From: DATDYW01 sp964574865
GTDB lineage: Bacteria; Patescibacteriota; Minisyncoccia; Phycocordibacterales; JAACPR01
Assembly (NCBI GenBank): GCA_964574865.1
Contig: CAZNOT010000025.1
Coordinates: 1-8,197, forward strand
Direction: 5' to 3'
Length of the DNA: 8,197 bases
The translations under genes and the position numbers were made by a program. Numbering within the stretch: position 1 is the first letter of the stretch; every line of letters starts with the position of its first letter. This document shows, piece by piece, positions 1-6,420 of this stretch. The notes below the pieces were generated by a model. It saw nothing but the letters and a program-made list of their open reading frames with translations. It was not told the DNA's origin and did not search any database.

Positions 1-83
1 TTTGGGGGGGGGGTTATTGGTTGTTTTCCTGTGTCCCCCGCGCCTCGGTAGACGGGGGTCTTCATCGACGAATGATACAGGAA

Positions 84-116
84 AAGCGCCGGCCCCGCTT
101 CGCGGGGCCGGCGCTT
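84..116 (-). terminator. Rho-independent terminator of the M14 peptidase unit
   Basis: A perfect inverted repeat has arms 84-98 and 102-116 (arm aagcgccggccccgc) around the three-base loop TTC. Read on the minus strand, the hairpin starts 15 bases after the stop codon of the M14 gene and is followed by TTTT (the last two T of the arm plus two more) and CC. Position, GC-rich stem and short U-tract fit an intrinsic terminator for the minus-strand unit ending at 131. Bases 1-83 hold a run of ten G at 4-13 and no gene I can support. Confidence 0.85.
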
Positions 117-130
117 CGGCCACATCGTTC

Positions 131-1030
131 CTACCGTTGCCCGTACCGCGCGAGCAGCGCCTTCACGCCGGCCAAGTTGCGATCGAACTCGATTGCCTCG
201 TGAGACGAGAGCTCGACGGTGACCGCCGGAATCCCGATCGAGGCGAGCCAGCCATCGGCGTCGCCGGTGACGGCGTAGGCGTCGAACGTGTCGACGGCGG
301 GGTAGCCGGACGCGGCCGCGTAGGCGTTCATGATCTCGCGCGTCTCGGGGAGGATGCCGGCCTCGCACTCGGAGGCGTACACCGCGTTCGATTGGCTGTG
401 CCAGAAGACGGCCGCGGCAGGTTCAGTCGACGCGACGAGGTCGCGGATCGCCGCGGCCTCGGGCTCCGAGAAGGCGGCGGTGCCCGCGCTCACGGTCCGG
501 CTGCGCCACTTCGATTCCGGCTGCCACTTGCACGCGAAGTTTCGGTTGAGGTCGACGCCGTTCGCGTTGAAGCGGCCCGCGGACTGGTCCGCCGAAGCGG
601 GCACGTCGGCCGCCGCGAACCGACCCTCCTTCCCCACGATCTTAAACACGCCGTCCGGGTTCGCGTTCGGGACGACGGTCACGGAAACGTTCGCGGGCAG
701 CGCCGTCGGGTTCGCCTCTAGGTAGTCCATCACCTGGTACGCCAGCACGACGCTGTTCCACTCGTACCCGCCGTGCACGCCGCCGACGAAGAGGAGGCGC
801 GTCGCGCCGTCGCCGTACGTGAACGACTCGATGGCGCGGCCCTCGACCGACGCGCCGATAACGGCGCGCGCCGGCCCTTGCGGGGCCGGCGCCTCCGGCG
901 CCACGGGAGCCGGCTCCGGCGACGGCTCTCGGTTCGCGAAGAAGAGCGCGGTGACGCCGGCGACGACCACGAGCGCCGCGGCGACGGCGAGGCGCGGCCA
1001 GCCGGAGCGGAGACCCGAGCTCGGCGGCAT
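131..1030 (-). CDS. M14-family zinc carboxypeptidase, membrane-anchored, probably active
   Basis: 299 residues. Residues 1-13 are basic, 14-32 form one hydrophobic segment (signal anchor; no lipobox Cys), 33-55 are a Pro/Ala/Glu-rich linker, and the peptidase domain runs from about 56 to the end, so it should act outside the membrane. Visible M14 elements are a zinc-ligand motif GGVHGGYEWN (H86, acidic E90), NPDG (124-127), substrate-site DLNRNF (160-165), a candidate third zinc ligand H211 in FWHSQ, and a candidate catalytic Glu E273 in VTVEL. The family removes C-terminal residues from peptides or cleaves peptidoglycan cross-links; the substrate cannot be told here. H-to-E spacing is HxxxE, not the classical HxxE. 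The ATG at 1030 shares one base with the TAA of the upstream paralog (TAATG), so translation is probably coupled. A terminator follows at 84-116. Confidence 0.88.
   Translation of the reverse strand: MPPSSGLRSGWPRLAVAAALVVVAGVTALFFANREPSPEPAPVAPEAPAPQGPARAVIGASVEGRAIESFTYGDGATRLLFVGGVHGGYEWNSVVLAYQVMDYLEANPTALPANVSVTVVPNANPDGVFKIVGKEGRFAAADVPASADQSAGRFNANGVDLNRNFACKWQPESKWRSRTVSAGTAAFSEPEAAAIRDLVASTEPAAAVFWHSQSNAVYASECEAGILPETREIMNAYAAASGYPAVDTFDAYAVTGDADGWLASIGIPAVTVELSSHEAIEFDRNLAGVKALLARYGQR
868..892. repeat. Intragenic hairpin sharing its stem with the downstream terminator
   Basis: A 10-bp perfect inverted repeat (arm gcgccggccc at 868-877, loop 878-882, arm gggccggcgc at 883-892) lies inside the M14 coding sequence, in the codons of the Pro/Ala-rich linker. 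The arm is identical to the core of the terminator stem at 84-116. No T-tract follows on the minus strand, so full termination is not expected. It could be chance from Ala/Pro/Gly codons at high GC. Confidence 0.6.
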
Positions 1031-1929
1031 TAGTTGGCGAAGCTCGCGAGTACGGCCTCGATGCCCTTCTGGTTCTTAGGCCACTCGGTCTCCTCGTGGT
1101 CGGTGAGGAGCACGCTGATCGCGGCGATGTCCTTCTTGGCAAACCAGTTGGTCATGTCGCCGGTAACCTCGTAGAAGTTGAACTCCTCGTGCGCCGGGTA
1201 GCCCGACGCCTTCGCGAAGGTCGCGGTGAGCTCCTTGGTCTGGTCGAGCATGTCGTTGTGGCAGTTCGAGGCGAACACGCCGCCGGCCGAGCTGTACCAG
1301 ACGATAGCCGCCGTGACGGGGTGCGACTCGACGTACGCCTTGATGGCCTGAGCTTCCGGCTCGGAGAACGCCGCGGTGCCCCCGCTCACCTTCTTGCTCT
1401 GCCAGACCGCGTCCGCCTGCCAGTCACAGTCGAAGTTGCGGTTGAGGTCGACCGTGTTGCCGTTGAAGCGGCCGGCGACGCGCGTCGCCTCGCTCGCGGT
1501 GATCTCGGAGGAATCGAACGAGCTGGTCGCGCTCGTGACCTTGGCGAGGCCGTCCGGGTTCAGGACCGGAACCACCGTCACGCGGATGCCGGTCGGGATA
1601 ACGCCGGGGTTCGCCTCGAGGTGCGCCATCGCCTCGTACGCGACGCTCGCCGTGTTCGCACTGTAGCCGCCGTGGATGCCGCCGACGAGCAGGAGCTCGC
1701 TCGCACCCTTCGCCGCGCCGTAGTGGTAGGCGACGATGTCGCGGCCGCCGGCCGACTTACCGATAACCTCAATTTTCTCGTCGATCGGAGCAGTGGTGGT
1801 GGCCGCGGGCGCGGTCGTGGTCGCGACGGGCTCGGGCGACGGGGCTACCGAGGCCGGACCGCGGCTAAAAACGTAAACGCCGAACCCGATAATCGCGATG
1901 ACGACGATTGCGGCAATGATTTTTTTCAT
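1030..1929 (-). CDS. M14-like carboxypeptidase paralog, catalytic residues lost (probable pseudoenzyme)
   Basis: 299 residues from the ATG at 1929. Residues 1-3 are MKK, 4-21 a hydrophobic anchor, 22-50 a Thr/Ala/Pro-rich linker with two TTTAP units, and the M14-like domain follows. It aligns almost without gaps to the downstream paralog and keeps VGGIHGGY (H86), NPDG (124-127), DLNRNF (161-166) and a candidate substrate loop near VTGD (255-258). Against the paralog, E90 is Ser90, zinc ligand H211 is Tyr212, and catalytic E273 is Leu274, so zinc binding and hydrolysis are unlikely. The frame is intact, which argues for a retained binding or structural role rather than decay. The start is uncertain: an ATG at 1938 adds three residues and has AGGTG about four bases upstream, while the 1929 start gives the usual MKK-plus-hydrophobic N-terminus. 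Confidence 0.85.
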   Translation of the reverse strand: MKKIIAAIVVIAIIGFGVYVFSRGPASVAPSPEPVATTTAPAATTTAPIDEKIEVIGKSAGGRDIVAYHYGAAKGASELLLVGGIHGGYSANTASVAYEAMAHLEANPGVIPTGIRVTVVPVLNPDGLAKVTSATSSFDSSEITASEATRVAGRFNGNTVDLNRNFDCDWQADAVWQSKKVSGGTAAFSEPEAQAIKAYVESHPVTAAIVWYSSAGGVFASNCHNDMLDQTKELTATFAKASGYPAHEEFNFYEVTGDMTNWFAKKDIAAISVLLTDHEETEWPKNQKGIEAVLASFAN

Positions 1930-1936
1930 GGCACCC

Positions 1937-1942
1937 ATTCTA
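1937..1942 (-). promoter_or_regulatory. Possible -10 element before the M14-like paralog
   Basis: TAGAAT on the minus strand ends seven bases before the ATG at 1929. It matches five of six bases of the TATAAT consensus. I see no good -35 at the usual distance. If used, transcription would begin at or next to the start codon (leaderless mRNA), apart from the DUF3828-like gene that ends about 100 bases upstream. Inference only. Confidence 0.3.
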
Positions 1943-2029
1943 CACCTAGCGAAATTTTGGCGCCGCCGAGCCAAATCGGGCCTGAAACAAAGGAAAGTTG
2001 CCCGTTCTCTCGGGCGACTCGAGGTACGC

Positions 2030-2740
2030 CTACCGGACGAGCTCCAGCCGCGCCACCTCGACTCCCCCTTCCGTCATCTGGCCCCGCACGTGCGCCTTCG
2101 CGTTCTCGGCGAGCGAACCAGAATCGCAGGCGACGGCGCTCCCGTCCGCGACCACGCACACGCTCTGGACGCCGAACAGGAGAGGAGCCTGGTGCCCCGG
2201 CTGGCCGTCTTCCTCGAACACGAGGTGCCAGGAACCCGGCGCAACCTCTTTGAGATGGCCGTCCCGCTCGAAGGTGAACTCCGGCTCCGGAGCGAAATCT
2301 CCCGCGGAGCACCTGATGCCGTCTACGTACCACCCGCCGTCGAGGGCGCGGAGCGCGACGACCGCCTGCTCGGTGGAGGTCGAGGGCTTCTTGGCGGTCA
2401 CGAGCACCTCAACCTTGCTGGCGCCTTCGGACAACCTTCTGGTGGAGATAGCCTCGGGGACGACCGTCTGACAGAGGACGGGGTCGAGCCCGCCTCGCGA
2501 CGCCTCGAGGCGCTCGCGCAGCTCCGCGCTCAAAATCGGCGACTTGCCCAGCCCCTCTCGGTACGGATCGGTGCTCGTGGATTGCGCCGCCGCGAGCCAC
2601 GCGCCGTAGAATTCGCGAACAATGTCGGACGGGTCAGCGGTCGAAACCTGCTGCTTTCCGGCCGAACGCAGACCTAAAGCGACAACGGCCAGGGCCAGTA
2701 TCGCGGCGGCGGCGAGGGCGAGTTTTTTGTCTGTTCGCAT
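2030..2740 (-). CDS. Membrane-anchored DUF3828/NTF2-like protein
   Basis: 236 residues. After MRTDKK, residues 7-24 form one Ala/Leu-rich hydrophobic segment with no lipobox Cys, so it is a signal anchor or signal peptide and the rest is likely extracytoplasmic. Residues 39-95 resemble DUF3828 proteins: DIVREFYGAWL at the start, a run with ILSAELRERL, then DPVLCQTVVPE around Cys90, where relatives have DP-LCAQ-type sequences. The C-terminal part (about 155-236) looks like beta strands and has further Cys residues that could form disulfides. Function is unknown for the family; the NTF2-like fold usually forms a binding pocket. It lies about 100 bases upstream of the M14 pair on the same strand, so a shared cell-surface role is possible. 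No clear Shine-Dalgarno precedes the ATG. Family assignment is from remembered motifs. Confidence 0.75.
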   Translation of the reverse strand: MRTDKKLALAAAAILALAVVALGLRSAGKQQVSTADPSDIVREFYGAWLAAAQSTSTDPYREGLGKSPILSAELRERLEASRGGLDPVLCQTVVPEAISTRRLSEGASKVEVLVTAKKPSTSTEQAVVALRALDGGWYVDGIRCSAGDFAPEPEFTFERDGHLKEVAPGSWHLVFEEDGQPGHQAPLLFGVQSVCVVADGSAVACDSGSLAENAKAHVRGQMTEGGVEVARLELVR

Positions 2741-2808
2741 GGGGAGGTTCGGCTACGGGTACTAAGCTGCTCGGCCAACATTGGGGAAGAGGGGCGCCGT
2801 CACAGTTA

Positions 2809-3111
2809 CTAGACGGACGAGGACCACGATTCAGTCACGGGTCGACGAGCCTTTTGGCGACAGGAAATACCGCCGCTCGCCTCGGCTACGCGTTGAGGTA
2901 GGTGACGGTCAGCTGCGGGCAGATCGCGAAGATACCCCACAAGCAGGTACGTCGAGTCGTTCAGGGCACCCGAGCCTAGGCCTAGGGCGGCCCCACGCTC
3001 GGCGGTGAGAGAGACGGCTTTGGCGAGCAGCGGCCGCGGCGGCTTCCCTCTCGTCTTCTCGAGGTAGTCCTTCCAAGAGTGAGCGGTCGTTTTGTATGTC
3101 TTATCTGCCAC
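2809..3111 (-). pseudogene. Truncated class I SAM-dependent methyltransferase (N-terminal portion)
   Basis: The frame begins at a GTG (3111-3109) overlapping by 11 bases the end of the upstream methyltransferase, with AGAAGG just before it. The first 58 codons look like an intact small methyltransferase: ADKTYKTTAHSWKDYLEK, then KPPRPLL, then the SAM-binding region ALGLGSGALNDSTYLL. The usual acidic residue of motif I (DLGSG) is Gly here. After about residue 60 the expected sequence (VTAVD-like motif II and the rest of the Rossmann fold) is not recognisable, and the frame stops after 100 codons against about 200 for such enzymes. In the +1 frame LTVTYLNA could be a shifted remnant, but that frame has a stop. 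A decayed or truncated gene is most likely. Bases 2741-2808 hold no gene. Confidence 0.6.
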
Positions 3112-3805
3112 CCTTCTGGACCGAGATGACCAGGTGCTCCGTGGGGAGCGAGTAGCCGGTCTCGGTCTTAAGCTCGCCTTCGACAATACCTCGCACCGCC
3201 TGGCGCTCCGGATCGGTCTTGAGCCCGAGCGACCGACACAGCACCCCGACAATGTCCTCTGCGACATCAGACGTTATGCGACTCGTCACCTTCGAGTTTG
3301 TCGGTCGACCGAAGTCCTCCAGTACCCTCATCATCTCTTTGTACTTCTCCTCGTCGTGAGGCGAGCAGTCCCCGGTCAGCCGACAGTCAATCTGCCGACG
3401 GGCATCGTACGTACCCTTGAAGGTAATGATGAAGAGCCAGCCGTTCGGCTCGACCAGTTCCCAGGCGGCAGCCAGGTACGGTCGGTACCCGCCGACGCCG
3501 TCTTCCGGGATCGAGTGCGACGAGAGGACCAGGTCGAATCGCTCCGAAATTTCGACGGGGAACTTGCCTGCGACCACCTCGAGCCCAGCGGCTCTTAGCT
3601 TCTCGACCTTCTCCGCGTCTTGCTCGACCGCGAGGTAGCGGCTAACGGCCTGGGCGTACGGCACGGCCGTCTCGACGAAGCCCGCCCCGATATCGAGCAT
3701 TGACCGCAGGCTGTGCTTCCCAACGAAATCTAGGACGGTCTTTTTGAGCGTCTCCTTTTGGTTGTAGGCGTAGCTCGGAGAAACGCTGAAATCGACTTTT
3801 TCCAT
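3101..3805 (-). CDS. Class I SAM-dependent methyltransferase, substrate unknown
   Basis: 234 residues, cytoplasmic, no membrane segment. Residues 34-63 carry the SAM-binding core: motif I MLDIGAGFVETAVPYA (D38, G40, G42) and an acidic residue ending strand 2 (E61 in AVEQD). FDLVLSSHSIP (90-100) matches motif IV, with D91 and SSHSIP where simple methyltransferases have SxxSLxH-like sequences. YLAAAWELVEPNGWLFIITF is the strand 5 region typical of the UbiE/Methyltransf_11-type fold. The ATG at 3805 follows no clear Shine-Dalgarno. Its end overlaps the GTG of a second, broken methyltransferase by 11 bases, so they were one transcriptional unit and perhaps a tandem pair. The neighbouring glycosyltransferases suggest surface-glycan modification, but that is only context. 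Confidence 0.85.
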   Translation of the reverse strand: MEKVDFSVSPSYAYNQKETLKKTVLDFVGKHSLRSMLDIGAGFVETAVPYAQAVSRYLAVEQDAEKVEKLRAAGLEVVAGKFPVEISERFDLVLSSHSIPEDGVGGYRPYLAAAWELVEPNGWLFIITFKGTYDARRQIDCRLTGDCSPHDEEKYKEMMRVLEDFGRPTNSKVTSRITSDVAEDIVGVLCRSLGLKTDPERQAVRGIVEGELKTETGYSLPTEHLVISVQKGGR

Positions 3806-4059
3806 GGAAACCGATTATTCCACATAAACGGGTCTGGACTGAGGCACCTCGGACACAGGAACCTCGCTCAAGCTGGCTGGACACGTCGGACTCGCACTTT
3901 TCCATACCTTGCCCCACAAGCCTTCCCGAAGGGTCAGCCGGAACCGAGGGCGACGCACCTCGGACGGGCTCAAAATGAGACAAATGAGACACCCGATATG
4001 GTGGAAGTTAATTCCCTCGCCGACTTGCTTCTGATGGAAATACGTAGTTTTGTAGCATC
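3806..4059. other. Divergent intergenic region with two short direct repeats
   Basis: 254 bases lie between the outward-facing methyltransferase and GT9 genes, the longest gap in the window, and should hold both promoters. It contains an 11-base direct repeat (gcacctcggac at 3844-3854 and 3955-3965) and a perfect tandem 9-base repeat (aaatgagac at 3973-3981 and 3982-3990). No convincing -35/-10 pair, RNA gene or terminator was seen. Open frames crossing it show no codon pattern or motif of a real gene. Confidence 0.5.
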
Positions 4060-5064
4060 GTGGTCAGGAATTACGCTGCCCGGTGGCGCCGAAAGTTTAG
4101 GCGTTACGTGGCCAAAGGCGACGGTATTCTGGCTGCTGCCGCCAAGACCTGTGGGTACGCCTGCAGAGACGCCGCAAATGTCGCGCTCCTCGCGCTAGGA
4201 CTCGCGGTCAACTCTCTATTCTCTGCAAAATGTCCAGAAAAGAAGATCCTCTTTGTCGAGCCGCCGCAGCAAGGATTCGGCGATCTTCTGTTTCAGACGG
4301 CCACTTTCCGCGCGCTCGCTCTCCATGGTTACGCGGTGCATGTCCTACTGTCGAAGCCTGAACACGCGGCTATCCTGCGGGGCAACCCGGATGTTTCAAG
4401 CGTTAACATTAAGCTGCCTCCGCGGTGGCACGGCTGGGTGGTGGCGCTTGGCCGTGACACGCTGCGGGAGCATGCGGTTGCTCTCCGATTCCCCTGTGCG
4501 CGTCGTGCGTACCCAGATGCGGACATTGCCACCTGGCGAGAGGCGCTCGCAGGAAATCACGCCCACGCGTGGATCTCGTCCGTCGGCGCGGCCCTAGGGG
4601 TAGACCTCGGGCGCAACGCCCGCCCAACAATGGCGGCGGGGGCAGAGTTGCTGCCGCAGCGGACAGTGGCGGTGGTGGCGGGTATTGGCGACCCACAAAA
4701 GCGCGTCGGAGGGCTACGCGACGTAACGCTGGCGATCGCCGAATCGAGGCCTGTTATCGTGCTCGGGACCGAGGTCGGATGGGCGCGAATCGAGCACCCG
4801 AACGTCGACGACCGGGTGAACCAACAAACGTACGCCGGGGCAATCGACACGCTCGCTGGGTGCGCGGCGGCCGTCGCGCCCGAAGGGAGCCTCGCGCACG
4901 TCGCGCTCACGCTCGGCGTGCCGACCGTGGTCGTTGAGCGCGACGAGCCGTACGACAGGTTCGGGCCGACCTCCCCGCTCGCGACGCGCGCGGCCGCCGC
5001 GGATCTCGCGGCGGCCGGGGGCGCAGAGCGGGTCGCGGCAATGGTCGCCGCCGTAGCCCGCTAG
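4060..5064 (+). CDS. Glycosyltransferase family 9 (heptosyltransferase-like)
   Basis: 334 residues from a GTG start; a TAG lies in frame 15 bases upstream, so the frame cannot extend much. Residues 1-20 are strongly basic and 38-55 hydrophobic, giving a membrane-associating N-terminal extension before the enzyme fold. The GT-B N-domain starts at KKILFVEPPQQGFGDLLFQTATFRAL (61-85), the GDLL region that binds acceptor in GT9 enzymes; NPDV follows. The C-domain has VAPEGSLAHVALTLGVPTVV (272-291), matching the donor-binding D-S-G-x-x-H-x-A stretch, with Glu275 in place of the usual Asp and H280 kept, then a RFGP end. The family transfers heptose or similar sugars from nucleotide sugars to surface glycans; the sugar here is unknown. 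It meets the NUDIX gene tail to tail on one CTAG, with no room for a separate terminator. Confidence 0.85.
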   Translation: MVRNYAARWRRKFRRYVAKGDGILAAAAKTCGYACRDAANVALLALGLAVNSLFSAKCPEKKILFVEPPQQGFGDLLFQTATFRALALHGYAVHVLLSKPEHAAILRGNPDVSSVNIKLPPRWHGWVVALGRDTLREHAVALRFPCARRAYPDADIATWREALAGNHAHAWISSVGAALGVDLGRNARPTMAAGAELLPQRTVAVVAGIGDPQKRVGGLRDVTLAIAESRPVIVLGTEVGWARIEHPNVDDRVNQQTYAGAIDTLAGCAAAVAPEGSLAHVALTLGVPTVVVERDEPYDRFGPTSPLATRAAAADLAAAGGAERVAAMVAAVAR

Positions 5065-5504
5065 AGCTTGGGCACCGCCTCCTCGACGAGCGCCCGCTCC
5101 TGAGGGAACGAGAGCAGCTCGAGCGCCTCGGCCGGCGCGGCCCAGCGGACCTCTTTGATGGTGAAGCCGCCCTCCTCGGCCTGGTCGACCTTCTCGATGT
5201 CGCCGGCCTCCGCCGCCTCGACGAGGAAGGCGCGAACCTCGTGGCGCACCTCGCCCGCGTCGTAGCCGTAGGGCGCGAGCTCGCCGAGCACCTCGAACGC
5301 GGCGACGCCGGTCTCTTCGGTAATCTCGCGGCGCAGGGCGCCGTCGTGGTCTTCGCCGTGCTTCGCCTTCACCCCGCCCTTCACCAGGCGGTACTGGTCT
5401 ACTCCTTTCTCCTTGTCGAAGCGCTTGAGGAGCAAAAACTCTGGCCCCGCCTCGGCGCGGCGGAATATGACGGCCTGGACGTCGTTCGAAATTTTGGTGG
5501 TCAT
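5061..5504 (-). CDS. NUDIX hydrolase
   Basis: 147 residues from the ATG at 5504, chosen because it overlaps the TGA of the upstream GT4 fragment as ATGA, a usual coupling arrangement; an ATG at 5513 would add three residues. A single NUDIX domain fills the protein: strand VQAVIFRR at 9-16, then the NUDIX box with E51, seven residues, and REITEETGV (59-67), which supplies the metal-binding glutamates. The spacing from G44 to E51 is one residue longer than the standard G-x5-E. Such enzymes hydrolyse a nucleoside diphosphate linked to another group, for example damaged nucleotides, nucleotide sugars or dinucleoside polyphosphates; the substrate cannot be predicted. No membrane segment. The stop codon shares the palindromic CTAG with the convergent GT9 gene. 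Confidence 0.9.
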   Translation of the reverse strand: MTTKISNDVQAVIFRRAEAGPEFLLLKRFDKEKGVDQYRLVKGGVKAKHGEDHDGALRREITEETGVAAFEVLGELAPYGYDAGEVRHEVRAFLVEAAEAGDIEKVDQAEEGGFTIKEVRWAAPAEALELLSFPQERALVEEAVPKL

Positions 5505-6088
5505 GGCGCGCATCGTAGCAGAATCGACTCGTACGCGTCAGTCATCGCCCGGAGCGAGTAGCACTCGCGGACGGTCTTGCCGCCCGCGGCGCAGACGTCG
5601 GCGCGGGACGCCTCGTCGAGTCTGGCCACCCGCGCAATGGCGGCGGCCAGCGCGGCCGGGTCCTCGGACGGCACGAGGAAGCCGTTCTGCCCGTCCTCGA
5701 TGACCTCGGGCGTGCCGCCGACCGCGGTCGCCACCACCGGCGCCCCCGCGGCGAGGGCCTCGAGGAGCGCCATCGAGACCCCCTCGATGCGCGACGGTAG
5801 CGCGACGCACGCCGCAGTCGCCATTCGAGCGAGGAGCGCCGCCTGGCCCATCGTCTCGAATCGGACGTTCGGGTTCGGACCCGCCGACGCGAGCAGCTCC
5901 GCGCGGTACGCGGCCTCGGCATCTGAGCCGCGGCCCTCGGGCGAGCACACCACGAGTTCCGCGGTGCCGCGAAGCTGCGCCGAAGCCGCGACTGCGATAT
6001 CGAGCCCCTTGAGGGGAGAGAGCCTCGCCGGGATGACGACCTCCGCGAGGCGGGGACCCTCGGCCCGCGCGCGCTCGGCGGGGGTCCG
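5501..6088 (-). pseudogene. GT4-family glycosyltransferase, C-terminal half only
   Basis: About 195 residues match the C-terminal, nucleotide-sugar-binding domain of a GT-B glycosyltransferase of family GT4. It starts with VVIPARLSPLKGLDIAVAA (the R-LSP-KG phosphate-binding motif), continues with an AELVVCS strand and ALPSRIEGVSMALLEALAAG, whose two Glu residues form the E-x7-E motif of the family, then PVVATAVGGTPEVIEDGQNG and the closing helices. The acceptor-binding N-domain of about 170 residues is absent. The frame stays open to 6172, but those upstream codons are antisense to a C5 methyltransferase, so the ATG at 6172 is not a genuine start. The 5' boundary near 6085 is approximate. Its TGA overlaps the NUDIX start codon (ATGA), showing a former operon. 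An active enzyme is unlikely. Confidence 0.75.
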
Positions 6089-6355
6089 ATGGCCTTCCCC
6101 GACCCGCTCGAGAAGCCCGCGCGCACCATCATCACCGGCGAGGGTGGCCCGACGCCGTCCCGCTTCAAGCACGTCATCAAAACGAAATCAGGCCGCTACC
6201 GCCGCCTCATGCCGCTCGAGCTGGAGCGGGCCAACATGTTCCCCGACCACCACACCGCCGCGTCTGGCGACGGCAGGCGCGCCTTCTTCATGGGCAACGC
6301 GCTGGTGGTGGGAGTCATAGAAAAGCTGGGCCGCGCGCTAGAGAATTCAATCTAA
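6086..6355 (+). pseudogene. C5 cytosine DNA methyltransferase, C-terminal fragment
   Basis: About 88 codons match the end of a DNA (cytosine-5)-methyltransferase. FPDPLEKPARTIITGEGG precedes SRFKHVIK, then YRRLMPLELERANMFPD (motif IX, with the R-R-L-x-P-x-E pattern and FPD), and AFFMGNALVVGVIEKLGRAL (motif X, GNA-V, part of the SAM pocket). The catalytic PCQ motif, ENV motif and SAM-binding motif I are absent, and the homology begins at the junction near 6085 with the antisense GT4 fragment. The in-frame ATG at 6089 is probably chance. It cannot be an enzyme alone. The full protein would have been a restriction partner or orphan methylase. It converges on the recombinase gene, with 65 bases between the two stops. 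Confidence 0.75.
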
Positions 6356-6393
6356 AAACTCTACGAACTCGCAGCGGCGGTGCGAAAAGAAAA

Positions 6394-6415
6394 GCGCGCC
6401 CCGGACGGGGCGCGC
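6394..6415 (-). terminator. Rho-independent terminator of the serine recombinase
   Basis: Perfect 10-bp inverted repeat (gcgcgccccg at 6394-6403, cggggcgcgc at 6406-6415). On the minus strand it starts six bases after the recombinase stop and is followed by TTTTCTTTTC. This is a strong intrinsic terminator for the recombinase. On the plus strand no T-tract follows, so it does not clearly serve the C5 methyltransferase remnant. Confidence 0.88.
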
Positions 6416-6420
6416 GGCAA

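Noticed and set aside
1..60. Run of ten G at 4-13 and a weak c5/g5 inverted repeat (35-40 with 53-58) as a functional element
   Set aside because: A homopolymer at the window edge may be a sequencing or contig-end artefact, and a 6-bp stem with a 12-base loop is too weak to call.
1096..2253. 385-codon open frame on the plus strand, opposite the M14-like and DUF3828-like genes
   Set aside because: It is the antisense of two genes with clear motifs; its translation is Arg/Gly/Asp-rich low-complexity sequence, typical of shadow frames at high GC.
1898..2677. 259-codon plus-strand frame
   Set aside because: Lies opposite the DUF3828-like gene and shows no domain or sensible start; shadow frame.
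3112..3267. Upstream extension of the truncated methyltransferase frame to an ATG at 3267
   Set aside because: The added residues overlap the intact methyltransferase out of frame and are Arg/Ser-rich; the GTG at 3111 with AGAAGG before it gives the homologous start.
3758..4198. 146-codon plus-strand frame across the divergent intergenic region
   Set aside because: It starts inside the opposite methyltransferase gene and ends inside the GT9 gene in another frame; no motif, so not called.
6089..6172. N-terminal extension of the GT4 gene to the ATG at 6172
   Set aside because: These codons are the complement of conserved C5 methyltransferase codons and do not resemble a GT4 N-domain.
5577..6320. 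247-codon plus-strand frame rich in Ser/Ala/Arg
   Set aside because: Antisense to the GT4 fragment and out of frame with the C5 methyltransferase fragment; no recognisable motif.
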